From assembly GCF_000372465.1 (NCBI RefSeq), contig NZ_AQUZ01000051.1:1-64000 (forward strand): a DNA stretch of 64,000 bases, in the 5' to 3' direction. Below, piece by piece: positions 36,273-44,844 of this stretch. The DNA is from Kribbella catacumbae DSM 19601 (GTDB taxonomy: Bacteria; Actinomycetota; Actinomycetes; Propionibacteriales; Kribbellaceae). The notes beneath the pieces are model-generated. The model saw only the letters and a list, made by a program, of their open reading frames with translations, was not told the DNA's origin and did no database searches. The stretch's first letter is position 1, and every line of letters begins with the position of its first letter. A program made the translations under genes and the position numbers.

Positions 36273-37517
36273 GTGCCTCGTTTTGTCGCCACCCGCCCGG
36301 ACACCGGTCTGCTGTCACTCCCCTGGGACGTCCCCCTGGAGGACTGGCCCGACGATCAGCTGGTCGCGCTGCCGCGCGGTATCTCGCGGCACGTGGTCCG
36401 CTTCGTCCGGGTGAACGGCACCGTCTACGCGATCAAAGAGGTGATGGAACACCTCGCGATGCACGAGTACAGGCTGCTCCGCGACCTCGAGCGCCTCGAC
36501 TCCCCCTCGGTCGAACCAGTCGGCGTCATCACGGACCGGGTGGACAAGAACGGCGAACCGCTCGACTCGATCCTGGTCACCCGCCACCTGCAGTTCTCGC
36601 TGCCGTACCGCGCGCTGTTCTCCAGCACGCTGCGGCCGGACACGGTCAACCGGCTGATCGACGCGCTGGTCGCGCTGATCGTCCGGATGCACCTGCTCGG
36701 CTTCTTCTGGGGCGACTGCTCGCTGTCGAACACCTTGTTCCGGCGCGACGCGGGCGCCTTCGCGGCGTACCTGGTGGACGCTGAGACGGGTGAGCTGCAC
36801 CAGGACATCTCCGACGGGCAGCGCGCGCATGACCTCTACACCGCCGAGATCAACCTGTTCGGCGAGCTGTCCGATCTGGAGGAGGGCGGCCTGCTCGACC
36901 CGGACATCGACCCGCTGGAGACGATCCACTCGATCACGGCCCGGTACGAGGCGCTCTGGAAGGAGCTGACCGCTCCGGAGGAGTTCCACTCCGACGAGAT
37001 GCACCGGCTGGATTCGCGGATCCGGCGGCTGAACGAGCTCGGCTTCGACGTCGCCGAGATCGACATCATCACCGACTGGGACGGCAGCCAGGTCCGGATC
37101 CAGCCGAAGGTCGTGGACGCCGGCCACCACAGTCGCCGGCTGCTGCGGCTGACCGGCCTCGACGTCGAGGAGAACCAGGCCCGCCGGCTGCTGAACGACC
37201 TGGACTCGTTCGCCGCGTCGACGGACCAGCAGAACGAGGACGAGGAGATCGTCGCGCACCAGTGGCTGTCCGAGGTGTTCGAGCCGGTCGTCCGGTCGGT
37301 ACCCCGCGACCTGAAGCGCAAGCTCGAACCGGCCGAGGTCTTCCACGAAGTACTCGAGCACCGCTGGTTCCTGTCCGAGGAGGCAGGCCACGAGGTGGAC
37401 ACGATGAAGGCGGCCCGCTCCTACGTCGACGACGTCCTGAGCGCCAAGCCGGACGAGAAGCTGACCCTCCCCCCACCGCCGGTTCCAGGAGCGACGATCG
37501 ACCCCGACCGCGACTGA
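36273..37517 (+). CDS. DUF4032 protein with kinase-like fold
   Basis: The 414-residue protein starts with PRFVATRPDTGLLSLPWDVPLEDW and contains a lipopolysaccharide-kinase-like core: YAIKEVMEHLAMHEYRLL (lysine and glutamate of the N-lobe), HLLGFFWGDCSLSNTLFRRD (catalytic loop, with D in GDCSLSN) and AYLVDAETGE (metal-binding D). The C-terminal half is the DUF4032 domain. Its substrate is unknown. The GTG at 36273 is the best start; frames that continue upstream run into the lacI gene on the other strand and are not credible. The gene is divergent from lacI. Confidence 0.75.
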   Translation: MPRFVATRPDTGLLSLPWDVPLEDWPDDQLVALPRGISRHVVRFVRVNGTVYAIKEVMEHLAMHEYRLLRDLERLDSPSVEPVGVITDRVDKNGEPLDSILVTRHLQFSLPYRALFSSTLRPDTVNRLIDALVALIVRMHLLGFFWGDCSLSNTLFRRDAGAFAAYLVDAETGELHQDISDGQRAHDLYTAEINLFGELSDLEEGGLLDPDIDPLETIHSITARYEALWKELTAPEEFHSDEMHRLDSRIRRLNELGFDVAEIDIITDWDGSQVRIQPKVVDAGHHSRRLLRLTGLDVEENQARRLLNDLDSFAASTDQQNEDEEIVAHQWLSEVFEPVVRSVPRDLKRKLEPAEVFHEVLEHRWFLSEEAGHEVDTMKAARSYVDDVLSAKPDEKLTLPPPPVPGATIDPDRD

Positions 37518-37580
37518 GCCGAGCTCCGCTTGAACGTCTGACGGCTGGCTCTGCCAAGCCGCCCGTGGCGGAGGGGTGTC

Positions 37581-37973
37581 TCAGGCAGGCATGTCGACGG
37601 GCAGGCCGGCTGCGTGGGCGGTATCGGCTAGTCGTTTGTCGTAGGTGATGAATGAGGTGAGCTGCGAGCGGATACGGAGAGCCGATGCCAGGTGAATGGC
37701 GTCCAGGCTCCGTACGGTCGCTGGTTTCACGGTCTGGGCCAGAATGCGAATGCCGGCATCCAGTTCCACCAACTCGATCAGGTCGAGGACCGGGTGAGCC
37801 GGGCAATGGCTTCCGGGGCGTGATGTGCCAGGGCCCGCGATGACTCGATCTCAGCCAGAACCGAACTCGTCCACCCGGTCTCCGGCGCGTTCGTCGAGCC
37901 AGTCGCGCAATGCCTGCGTCTCGGCCCCGGCGTGGACGAGCTTCGCCACGGCGGCCGAGTCGAGATAGATCAT
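37581..37973 (-). pseudogene. Frameshifted VapC-like PIN toxin
   Basis: Reading from 37973 gives a normal PIN start (MIYLDSAAVAKLVHAGAETQALRDWLDER). A one-base shift near 37887 is needed to continue as PETGWTSSVLAEIESSRALAHHAPEAIARL, and a second near 37790 to reach VLDLIELVELDAGIR, which ends as a normal VapC tail (RSLDAIHLASALRIRSQLTSFITYDKRLADTAH). Without both shifts the protein stops after 40 residues. The antitoxin gene that overlaps it as ATGA is intact, so the toxin alone is dead. A pair of sequencing errors is less likely but possible. Confidence 0.8.
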
Positions 37974-38206
37974 CGGCCGTCGTCCTCGCGGTTGCGGGCG
38001 ATCTCAGCGGCGATGTCGATGCCATCCGGTTCGCCGAGCGGCATCCGCAGAACAGCGCGACGCATCGCCGCGGCCCGCTCTCTGCGCAGTGCGGCTTCAA
38101 GTACGGCTTGGCGGATGGCCGCCGAGCGGGAGCTGCCGTCCTGGGTCAGAACATCCAGGGCGTGCTCGGTCTCCGAATCGCTGCGGATCGTGATGGTGCC
38201 AGCCAT
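37970..38206 (-). CDS. Ribbon-helix-helix VapB-like antitoxin
   Basis: The 78-residue protein has an N-terminal ribbon-helix-helix (GTITIRSDSETEHALDVLTQDGSSRSAAIRQAVLEAALR) and a charged C-terminal tail of the sort that blocks PIN toxins. TACGCT ends 6 bases before the ATG with no Shine-Dalgarno, so the transcript is probably leaderless. It overlaps the frameshifted vapC as ATGA. It may survive as an orphan regulator. Confidence 0.8.
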   Translation of the reverse strand: MAGTITIRSDSETEHALDVLTQDGSSRSAAIRQAVLEAALRRERAAAMRRAVLRMPLGEPDGIDIAAEIARNREDDGR

Positions 38207-38238
38207 GCCGTCAGCGTAAGACGTTCTGTCGCTTACGC
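38207..38238 (-). promoter_or_regulatory. Promoter and operator of the RHH antitoxin
   Basis: A palindrome GCGTAAG-N11-CTTACGC (38214-38238) overlaps the predicted -10 box TACGCT. Autoregulation by the antitoxin is likely. Confidence 0.55.
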
Positions 38239-38374
38239 GGCAAGCCCTGATTCGCCTCAGGCTCCGGTGGGACCCTTCTGGTCTATCCGAGTCGTTGATA
38301 GGCAACGCAATTCGGTCCTGTCCCGGTGCAACGTCTGGGCGGCCGCGGGCGTGGTACTGGGTAGGAGGTGGCCG

Positions 38375-38884
38375 ATGGTCGTGGGGGGATCGCCGGATTT
38401 CGACGAGTGGGTCCAGTTGCGTGGAGCCGCGCTGTTGCGGTTCGCGTACCTGATCACCCGCGACCACACTCGCGCTGAAGAGGCGGTCCAGGACGCGCTC
38501 GTGGCGGCGTACTCGCGGTGGTCCCGGATCACCCGGGGCGGCGATCCGGAGGCTTATCTGCGCCGGATGGTGATCAACGCGGACATCTCCCGGTGGCGCA
38601 AGTTCTTCCTCCGTGAGACATCGGTCGGCGATCCGGCGACGTTCGAGTCGGCCACCGGCGACCACGCCGGACCGCACGCCGAACAGGACGCGGTCTGGAC
38701 GCTCTGCGCCTCCCTGCCGACCAAACAGCGTGCCGCCGTCGTACTCCGGTACTACGAAGGGCTGCCCGACAGCGAGATCGCCGAGATCCTCGAGTGCACT
38801 CCCGGGACGGTTCGCTCCCAGATCCATCGCGCCCTGGCGTCCCTGCGGACGACTCTGAGCACGACAGAGGAGGTCACGCACTGA
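38375..38884 (+). CDS. SigE-family RNA polymerase sigma factor
   Basis: The 169-residue protein matches the small SigE-like sigma factors of actinobacteria: region 2 (LRGAALLRFAYLITRDHTRAEEAVQDALVAAYSRW) and region 4 (LPTKQRAAVVLRYYEGLPDSEIAEILECTPGTVRSQIHRAL). GGAGG lies 7 bases before the ATG at 38375. Its stop overlaps the start of the next gene by one base (TGATG), so the next protein is its likely regulatory partner. Confidence 0.9.
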   Translation: MVVGGSPDFDEWVQLRGAALLRFAYLITRDHTRAEEAVQDALVAAYSRWSRITRGGDPEAYLRRMVINADISRWRKFFLRETSVGDPATFESATGDHAGPHAEQDAVWTLCASLPTKQRAAVVLRYYEGLPDSEIAEILECTPGTVRSQIHRALASLRTTLSTTEEVTH

Positions 38885-39936
38885 TGACCAGCCACGAAGA
38901 CCCCACCGAAACCCTGCTCGCGCAAAGCCTGGACCGCCAGGCGGAGCACGCACCTCGCGATCACGACCTGCTCGACCAGGTCCATGCCCGGCTGCGGCGC
39001 CGTCGGTCGGGGCGGGCGGCCGGCGCGCTCGTACTGGCCTGCGCCGCGGTCGCGACCGGAATCTTCGGCGTCCACTCGGTCCTGGATGCCGGCCCGAGCA
39101 ACACACCGGCCACCAAGATCTCCCCCGGCCCGCCGCCCGCGGAGGCCGGCTGGCGCTGGGAGTCGTATCGCACGATCCAGCTCCAGGTGCCCAGCAGTTG
39201 GAGTTACGGAACGACTGACCAGCCGGCATGCCTCCTCACGAAGAAGGTGGCCGGCTACGTCGGGCGGGGCGGAACTTTCGAAGAGGTCGGGTGCGACCCC
39301 CGCCTGCCGAAGCCCGCGGTGCGTTCGCCTTACGTCTGGTTCAACGCTCGACAGCAACCAGTCGGCATCCAGACCACCGGTGACGGCTGGACCGAGGAGA
39401 CCCGGGAATTCGACGGAGTGAAGATCGCTGTCTTCACCGGCGACGACGCGCTACGCAAGCGCATCTTCGATTCGATCACCCCGATCGTCAGTACGGACGC
39501 GAACGGGTGCGCGCCGGTCCTGCCCCTCAGTTCGCTGCAGCTGCCCGACCGTGCCCTGGCATCCGTCGGTACAGTCCACTCGATATCCGTCTGCGCGTAC
39601 GGCGGAGAGGTACTCAACGCCAGCTCGAAGCTCGACGCCGACAAGGCGCGAGCAATCGTGGCCGCCATCCTCGCCGCACCCAAGGGCGCCGGCCCCGACC
39701 TGCCGAACTGCACCAACTTCAGCCCGATCGACCTATTACTAGAAGTCGACGGCACCGCCCACGACGCCAACGTCACGATCCAGTACAGCGGCTGCGCCGG
39801 CAACGGCGCCTCGGACGGAACCATCTCCTCATGGCGCCTGGCCAAGCCCTACCTCGACCCCCTCCTGACCGGCCCCCACCAACCCTCCGGCTTCAGCGAC
39901 CAAAGCGGCCTCGGCCTCCTCCGCAAACCCAAGTAG
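38884..39936 (+). CDS. Single-pass membrane protein, partner of the SigE-like sigma factor
   Basis: The 350-residue protein has a cytoplasmic N-terminus of about 55 residues with the pattern LLDQVHARLRRRR, one transmembrane helix (AAGALVLACAAVATGIFGVHSVL) and an extracellular domain with several cysteines. The one-base overlap with the sigma gene and the topology suggest an anti-sigma-like role, but there is no recognised anti-sigma domain. I do not recognise the extracellular part. Confidence 0.65.
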   Translation: MTSHEDPTETLLAQSLDRQAEHAPRDHDLLDQVHARLRRRRSGRAAGALVLACAAVATGIFGVHSVLDAGPSNTPATKISPGPPPAEAGWRWESYRTIQLQVPSSWSYGTTDQPACLLTKKVAGYVGRGGTFEEVGCDPRLPKPAVRSPYVWFNARQQPVGIQTTGDGWTEETREFDGVKIAVFTGDDALRKRIFDSITPIVSTDANGCAPVLPLSSLQLPDRALASVGTVHSISVCAYGGEVLNASSKLDADKARAIVAAILAAPKGAGPDLPNCTNFSPIDLLLEVDGTAHDANVTIQYSGCAGNGASDGTISSWRLAKPYLDPLLTGPHQPSGFSDQSGLGLLRKPK

Positions 39937-40485
39937 CCCACCGTCGTCGCCCCTCGACCCCTCACCAACCTGCGACCGCCCTCCGCTGCCAACCGAGCAA
40001 CAGGTTCCTAGCTCATGCAGGTCCGCACCGCCATCACACACCAACCTCGACTGGGTGCATTGGCTGAGCGTGCACAGGCGTGCGACCGGGCAGAAACGGC
40101 AAGTTGGCATGTGGTGGCGGTCCGGGCCCGCCACCCAACATCACAAACTCCGGCTGAAGTACCAGCCGACTATTGGACGGCTGGCGGCTTGTAGAGCCTG
40201 TTGCTACTGGAGGCCCGGTGTGGGTGAGGTGGGGAGAACTGCGCGAGAACCGGCCGATTTTGGGGACCAAGTGGAGGGATCCACGATCAGGCGGCGAAGT
40301 CCCGCCTCGCTGACCAGGGCGTATTCGGCGGCTCCGATGCCTCAGGGATGAACATCGTTTCATCTTTCAAAAACAACAGGCTCTGCAAAGGCGCTATCGC
40401 TCGAATAACCCGCCAGTGGACCAGTCAGCCCACCTCGGCGTACCGCGGGGGATGGCACGCCAGCGGGCCGGTTTGCCCGCCGTAG
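39937..40485. other. Gene-poor intergenic region
   Basis: About 550 bases without a credible gene on either strand. It contains the second copy of the 106-bp palindromic element and otherwise irregular sequence, including an AT-rich stretch around 40350-40400. No remnant of a known gene is recognisable. Confidence 0.5.
40021..40126. repeat. 106-bp palindromic intergenic element, copy 2
   Basis: An imperfect inverted repeat (left GTCCGCACCGCCATCACAC, right GTGGTGGCGGTCCGGG) resembles the element at 14489-14594. The two are the same length, share TGGTGGCGGTCCGGG at the right end and CAGGCGTGCG in the middle. It has diverged more than copy 1. Confidence 0.55.
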
Positions 40486-40884
40486 TTAGGTGCCGGGTGC
40501 TGTGACGGTCAATCCCAGCTCCTCCGCGGCGGCGAGCAGGCGACGGTCGTACGTGACGAATGCCGTCAGATCGTCGCCCAGTACTGCGTCCGCGGTGGCG
40601 AGGTGGATCGCGTCGAGCGAGCGGATGGCGGGATCGTCGTAGGCGGCGGCGGTGGTTCTGACCAGTTCGTCGATCTCGTAGATCGCGATCCGGCCGAGCA
40701 CTCCCGGCACCGCGGACAGCAGGTCGGGCTCGGTTCGCCGCAGTGCTCGCGGAAGCTCCACCTCCGCGAGCGCCGAGGAGACCAGCAACTGGTCCCGCTG
40801 GTCCGCGATCCAGTCGACCAGGGCGTACGACTCCACTTCGCGGCGGAAGAATTTCACCAGAGCTGCCGTGTCGAGGTAGATCAT
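40486..40884 (-). CDS. vapC: VapC-family PIN-domain toxin
   Basis: The 132-residue PIN protein has the conserved acidic residues: D5 in MIYLDTAALVKFF, the glutamate in SSALAEVELPRALR, D in RSLDAIHLATA and D in FVTYDRRL. It should be an RNA-cleaving toxin held by the VapB protein encoded just upstream, whose stop overlaps its start by one base (TGATG). It is intact, unlike the copy at 37581. Confidence 0.9.
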   Translation of the reverse strand: MIYLDTAALVKFFRREVESYALVDWIADQRDQLLVSSALAEVELPRALRRTEPDLLSAVPGVLGRIAIYEIDELVRTTAAAYDDPAIRSLDAIHLATADAVLGDDLTAFVTYDRRLLAAAEELGLTVTAPGT

Positions 40885-41156
40885 CAGTATCGTTCCTCGT
40901 CCCGCAACTCCTCCAGCAGTTCACCTGCCTGCCGGTCCGTGCGGATCTCACCCCGCGGGTGTGGCATCGGGCCCGTCGCACGCGGCAGCCGGAGCTTGCC
41001 TGTCTCCAGCAGGCGCGCCACGGGTGATGGCTTGGCGGGCACCAGCCGCGCGATCACCGCGCCGCGCTCGGTGATCTCGATCTCCTCGCCCTGCTTCACC
41101 CGAGCCAGCACCTTCGCCGTCTCCTGATTCAGCACCCGCACCGGGATCTCAGCCAT
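40884..41156 (-). CDS. vapB: Phd/YefM-family antitoxin
   Basis: The 90-residue protein has a Phd/YefM N-terminus (AEIPVRVLNQETAKVLARVKQGEEIEITERGAVIARLVP) and a charged C-terminal tail. It pairs with the PIN toxin downstream. TACAAT, a good -10 box, ends 6 bases before the ATG at 41156 with no Shine-Dalgarno, so translation is probably leaderless. Confidence 0.88.
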   Translation of the reverse strand: MAEIPVRVLNQETAKVLARVKQGEEIEITERGAVIARLVPAKPSPVARLLETGKLRLPRATGPMPHPRGEIRTDRQAGELLEELRDEERY

Positions 41157-41162
41157 GACCAC

Positions 41163-41173
41163 ATTGTAGTACA
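41163..41173 (-). promoter_or_regulatory. Promoter and candidate operator of vapBC
   Basis: The -10 box TACAAT (41168-41163, minus strand) overlaps the short palindrome TGTA-G-TACA (41165-41173), a likely autorepression site. Confidence 0.45.
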
Positions 41174-41230
41174 TATTTGTCAGACACCTCCCGTGTCGCG
41201 AACCGTTCAGTCGATTCAGCAGGGAAGGTA

Positions 41231-41249
41231 TCCGGGTTTCGGTCCCGGA
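41231..41249 (-). terminator. Weak hairpin after the SDR gene's far side
   Basis: TCCGGG-N7-CCCGGA lies just downstream of the SDR stop codon on the minus strand. The stem is short, so this is a weak candidate terminator for the acyl-CoA dehydrogenase operon. Confidence 0.35.
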
Positions 41250-41268
41250 AGGCCTTTGTCCACAGGGT

Positions 41269-42036
41269 TTAGCGCGGGGGCATCCTGAGGGCGCCGTCCA
41301 GGCGGATGACCTCGCCGTTGAGGAGCTGGTTGGCGACGATGTGCTCGACCAGAGCGGCGTACTCCGACGGGCGGCCGAGGCGCGCTGGGTGAGGGACCTG
41401 CTGCTCCAGGACCTTGCGGGCGTCTTCGGGGAGGCCGGCCAGCATCGGGGTCTCCATCGTGCCGGGGGCGATCGTGACGACGCGGATGCCCCTGTCGGCC
41501 AGGTCCCGCGCGGCCGTGAGGGTGAGGCCGACGATGCCGCCCTTGCTCGACGCGTACGCCGCCTGGCCGATCTGGCCGTCGTACGCGGCGATCGAGGCCG
41601 TCATCACGACGACGCCGCGGTCACCGTCCTCGCCGGGCTCGAGCCCGATCATCCGCTCGGCGGCCAGACGGAGCACGTTGAAGGTGCCGATCAGGTTGAC
41701 CTCGATCACCTGCCGGAAGGTTGCCAACGGCAACGGACCCTTGCGGCCGACGACCCGGCCGGGGGTGGCGATGCCTGCGCAGGTTACGACCAGCCGCAGG
41801 TCGCCAAGTGAAGCCGCGGCATCGAGCGCAGCGGAGACGGCAGCCTCGTCGGTGACGTCGGTGGGCACGAAGACGACGCGCTCCCCCAACTCGTCGGCGA
41901 TCGCCTTGCCCGCCGACGACGGCAGGTCGCAGATCACCACGCCGGCGCCGGACGCGGCGATCCGGCGTACGGTCGCCTCGCCCAGCCCCGAACCACCGCC
42001 GGTGACGAGAGCGACATCGGACGCGCCAAGCTTCAT
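41269..42036 (-). CDS. SDR dehydrogenase, 3-hydroxyacyl-CoA dehydrogenase type
   Basis: The 255-residue protein has the Rossmann motif TGGGSGLG, the NAG-equivalent CAGI, the catalytic serine in MTASIAAYDGQIGQAAYASSKG and the YxxxK dyad (YASSK). Overall it resembles type II 3-hydroxyacyl-CoA dehydrogenases (HSD17B10-like). Its start overlaps the acyl-CoA dehydrogenase stop as ATGA. The two would catalyse successive steps in oxidation of a short or branched acyl-CoA. Confidence 0.85.
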   Translation of the reverse strand: MKLGASDVALVTGGGSGLGEATVRRIAASGAGVVICDLPSSAGKAIADELGERVVFVPTDVTDEAAVSAALDAAASLGDLRLVVTCAGIATPGRVVGRKGPLPLATFRQVIEVNLIGTFNVLRLAAERMIGLEPGEDGDRGVVVMTASIAAYDGQIGQAAYASSKGGIVGLTLTAARDLADRGIRVVTIAPGTMETPMLAGLPEDARKVLEQQVPHPARLGRPSEYAALVEHIVANQLLNGEVIRLDGALRMPPR

Positions 42037-43184
42037 CGAACACTCCTGAGGAGATCGCGGCTGATCACGAGCCGCTGGATCTGGTTGGTTCCTTCGAAGA
42101 TCTGGGTCACCTTGGCTTCGCGCATGTAGCGCTCGGCGGGGAACTCGCGGGTGTAACCGTAGCCACCGAGCACCTGGACGGCGTCAGTGGTCACCTTCAT
42201 CGCGGCATCCGTGCAGATCAGCTTGGCGATCGCCGCCTGCTGGGTGAACGGCCGGCCGAGGTCGCGCCGCCGGGCGGCCTGCAGGTACGTCGCCCGTGCC
42301 GACTCCGTCGCCGCCGCCATGTCGGCCAGCAGGAACTGCAGCCCCTGGAACTCCGCGATCGCGTGCCCGAACTGCTGCCGCCCCAGCGCGTACGACGCCG
42401 CCAGGTCGAGCGCGGCCTGAGCCAGCCCGACCGCACAGGCCGCGATGCCGAGCCGGCCGGAGTCGAGCGCCGACAGCGCGATCCGCATCCCGTCGCCCTC
42501 GGCGCCGATCAGGTTGGCGATCGGCACCCGGACGCGGTCGAAGTTGACCAGCGTGGTGGTGGATCCGGTCAGGCCCATCTTGCGTTCGGGAGCGCCGAAG
42601 CTGAGGCCCTCGGCCGAGGCCGGCACGTGGAAGGCCGAGATGCCGTGCTTCGGGTCGGCCGACGTCCGCGCGAAGGTGGTGTAGAAGTCGGCGTGTGAGC
42701 CGTGCGTGATCCACGACTTGGTGCCGGTGAGCACGTAGTGGTCGCCGTCGCGGATCGCCTTCGTCGTCATCGCGCTGATGTCCGAACCGGCCTGCGGCTC
42801 CGACAGCGCGTAGGCGCCGAGCAGCTCGCCACCGACCATGTCGGGCAGCAGCAGCTCGCGCTGGTCCGGCGTCCCGAAGGTGGCGACGGCGTAGCTCGTC
42901 ATCGTGTGCACGGACAGGCCGACACCGACCGACATCCAGGCCGCGGCGATCTCCTCGAGCATCTGCAGGTAGACCTCGTACGGCTGCTCGGCGCCGCCGT
43001 ACTGCTCCGGGTAAGGAAGCCCCAGCAGCCCGGCCTTGCCGAGCGTGCGGAAAGCCTCGCGGGGGAAGGTCTCGGTCTCTTCCGCCTTCGCGGCGTACGG
43101 CGCGAGCTCGTGCTCGCACAGGTCCCGGACCAGGCCCAGCAGATCGGTGGACTCCTCGGTCGGGAGCAAGCGGTCGACAGCCAT
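42033..43184 (-). CDS. Acyl-CoA dehydrogenase
   Basis: The 383-residue flavoprotein has the family signatures YALSEPQAGSD (FAD/substrate contact) and QVLGGYGYTREFPAERYMREAKVTQIFEGTNQIQR, with the catalytic glutamate in the FEGTNQ stretch. GAGGGG lies 7 bases before the ATG. It is transcribed with the SDR gene and divergent from a TetR gene that probably controls both. Substrate chain length cannot be told. Confidence 0.92.
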   Translation of the reverse strand: MAVDRLLPTEESTDLLGLVRDLCEHELAPYAAKAEETETFPREAFRTLGKAGLLGLPYPEQYGGAEQPYEVYLQMLEEIAAAWMSVGVGLSVHTMTSYAVATFGTPDQRELLLPDMVGGELLGAYALSEPQAGSDISAMTTKAIRDGDHYVLTGTKSWITHGSHADFYTTFARTSADPKHGISAFHVPASAEGLSFGAPERKMGLTGSTTTLVNFDRVRVPIANLIGAEGDGMRIALSALDSGRLGIAACAVGLAQAALDLAASYALGRQQFGHAIAEFQGLQFLLADMAAATESARATYLQAARRRDLGRPFTQQAAIAKLICTDAAMKVTTDAVQVLGGYGYTREFPAERYMREAKVTQIFEGTNQIQRLVISRDLLRSVR

Positions 43185-43211
43185 CAGGCACCCCTCTCAA
43201 CAACTGTCGAA

Positions 43212-43261
43212 ATGATACTACGATTGATACTGAAGACCAAAGCTCCGTATCGTTCTATGCT
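43212..43261. promoter_or_regulatory. Promoter region with repeated GATAC motifs
   Basis: ATGATAC (43212-43218) and TTGATAC (43224-43230) on the plus strand and ACGATAC on the minus strand (43253-43247) lie between the TetR gene and the acyl-CoA dehydrogenase gene. They are likely half sites for the TetR protein. TATGCT (43256-43261) is the probable -10 box of the TetR gene. Confidence 0.45.
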
Positions 43262-43269
43262 GTCTCGAT

Positions 43270-43854
43270 ATGACAACAGTCGTCCCCGGGCGCCGCACCC
43301 GCAGGCAGTCAGAGCTGCTCGACCGGCTCCTGTCCCTGTTCCTCGCTCAGGGCTTCAGCCGGTTCACGCTGGACGACCTGGCCGCGGAGCTGCGCTGCAG
43401 CAAGACGACCCTCTACGCCCTGGCGCCGAGCAAGGAACAACTCGCCGTCGAGGTGGTCAAGCACTACTTCAAGAATGCCACCGCTGAGGTCGAGGCGGCG
43501 GTCGCCAAACAGACCCGGCCGGAGCGCCGCATCGCGGCGTACCTGAACGCTGTCGCCGACGCGCTGCGGCCGGCCGGGCGCACCTTCCTGGACGACGTGG
43601 CGACGTTCGCGCCGGCCCGGTCGGTGTACGAGCGCAACACCCGGATCGCGGCCGACCGGGTCCGCTCGCTGATCGAGGACGGCATCACCAGCCGGGTCTT
43701 CCGGCAGGTCGACATCGGCTTCGCCGCGGAGATGATCGCGCACACCATGCAAGCGATCCAGCGCGGCGACATCGGCCGGCGGACCGGCCTGAGCGACGCC
43801 GAGGCGTACCGCGAGCTGGCCTCGTTCGTGCTGCACTCCTTGCGCCAGGACTGA
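43270..43854 (+). CDS. TetR-family regulator of the acyl-CoA operon
   Basis: The 194-residue protein has a TetR helix-turn-helix (LLDRLLSLFLAQGFSRFTLDDLAAELRCSKTTLYAL) and a helical effector domain. TATGCT ends 8 bases before the ATG and there is no Shine-Dalgarno, consistent with a leaderless mRNA. By position it regulates the divergent acyl-CoA dehydrogenase operon, perhaps sensing an acyl-CoA. Confidence 0.88.
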   Translation: MTTVVPGRRTRRQSELLDRLLSLFLAQGFSRFTLDDLAAELRCSKTTLYALAPSKEQLAVEVVKHYFKNATAEVEAAVAKQTRPERRIAAYLNAVADALRPAGRTFLDDVATFAPARSVYERNTRIAADRVRSLIEDGITSRVFRQVDIGFAAEMIAHTMQAIQRGDIGRRTGLSDAEAYRELASFVLHSLRQD

Positions 43855-43929
43855 CCGGCTCTGCAGGAAGAGGACGTCCTGAAGCTGCCATCCGGCCTCG
43901 CTGAACCGGTGCAGTGGAAAGCTGTCAGC

Positions 43930-44811
43930 ATGACTGCCTCCCTCCGCCGAGGCGTGGCGCTGCTGGTCACAGGTGCGCTCGCCCTGACCGCCCTGCCCGC
44001 AGCTACCGCCGTTTCGGCCGTCCCAGCCAAGCCCGAACCCCGTACCGTGGCCGCGATCACAGCCGCCCTGAACAAAGATGTCGAGATCCCCGGTACCGCC
44101 TGGATGACCAGGCCGGACGGCAAGATCCTCGTCTCCTATGACTCGACCGTAGTCGGCGCCAAGCTCCAGTCCCTGACGAAGGTGACCAAGCAGTTCGGCA
44201 ACCAGGTCGTGCTGGAGAAGGTCCCCGGCAAGTTCAAGAAGTACCTCGGCGGCGGCGGTGCCATCTACGGCGGCGACTTCAAGTGCTCGCTCGGCTTCAA
44301 CGTCACCCGCAAGGGCCGGTACTACTTCCTGACCGCCGGACACTGCGGCAACGACGCGGCCAACTGGTACCACGATTCGAACCACACCAACCGGATCGGC
44401 ACCGTCCACCACTCCAGCTACCCGTGGAACGACTACGCCCTGGTCGTGTACCGGACAGGCATCACCCCCGGTGGCAGCGTGAACCTCTACAACGGCCGCT
44501 CCCAGAACATCACCACGGCAGCCAACCCCGGCATCGGCCAGCTGGTCTACCGCACGGGCGCCACCACCGGCCTCGCCAGCGGCCGGGTCACCGGCCTCGG
44601 CGCCACGGTGAACTACGACGACGGCCGGGTGGCCGGCCTGATCCGCACCAGCGTCTGCGCGGAACCAGGCGACTCGGGTGGCCCGCTGTTCTACCGGACC
44701 TGGGCCTTCGGCCTCACCTCCGGCGGCAACGGCGACTGCACCTCGGGCGGCGTCACCTTCTTCCAGCCTGTGGTCGAGGCGCTGAACGTGTACGGAGTGA
44801 ACGTGTACTGA
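43930..44811 (+). CDS. Secreted S1 serine protease, streptogrisin-like
   Basis: The 293-residue precursor has a signal peptide (LRRGVALLVTGALALTALPAATA), a propeptide of about 75 residues and a chymotrypsin-fold domain beginning near residue 108. The triad is H138 (TAGHC), D168 (NDYALV) and S249 (GDSGGP). Cysteine pairs are placed as in streptogrisins. The protein ends in GVNVY. A paralogue lies at 49989 and a deleted copy at 52922. An AGGACGTCCT palindrome sits about 60 bases before the start. Confidence 0.92.
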   Translation: MTASLRRGVALLVTGALALTALPAATAVSAVPAKPEPRTVAAITAALNKDVEIPGTAWMTRPDGKILVSYDSTVVGAKLQSLTKVTKQFGNQVVLEKVPGKFKKYLGGGGAIYGGDFKCSLGFNVTRKGRYYFLTAGHCGNDAANWYHDSNHTNRIGTVHHSSYPWNDYALVVYRTGITPGGSVNLYNGRSQNITTAANPGIGQLVYRTGATTGLASGRVTGLGATVNYDDGRVAGLIRTSVCAEPGDSGGPLFYRTWAFGLTSGGNGDCTSGGVTFFQPVVEALNVYGVNVY

Positions 44812-44844
44812 TCAAGCTTGTCCGCAGCCGGTAGCGTTTCCGGA

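Noticed and set aside
40394..40981. Open frame opposite and across vapC
   Set aside because: It is a shadow frame; the PIN toxin and its antitoxin explain this DNA.
43871..43880. AGGACGTCCT before the first protease gene as a third leader hairpin
   Set aside because: It lacks the loop and the spacing to the ribosome-binding site seen in the other two, so I mention it only as a weak parallel.
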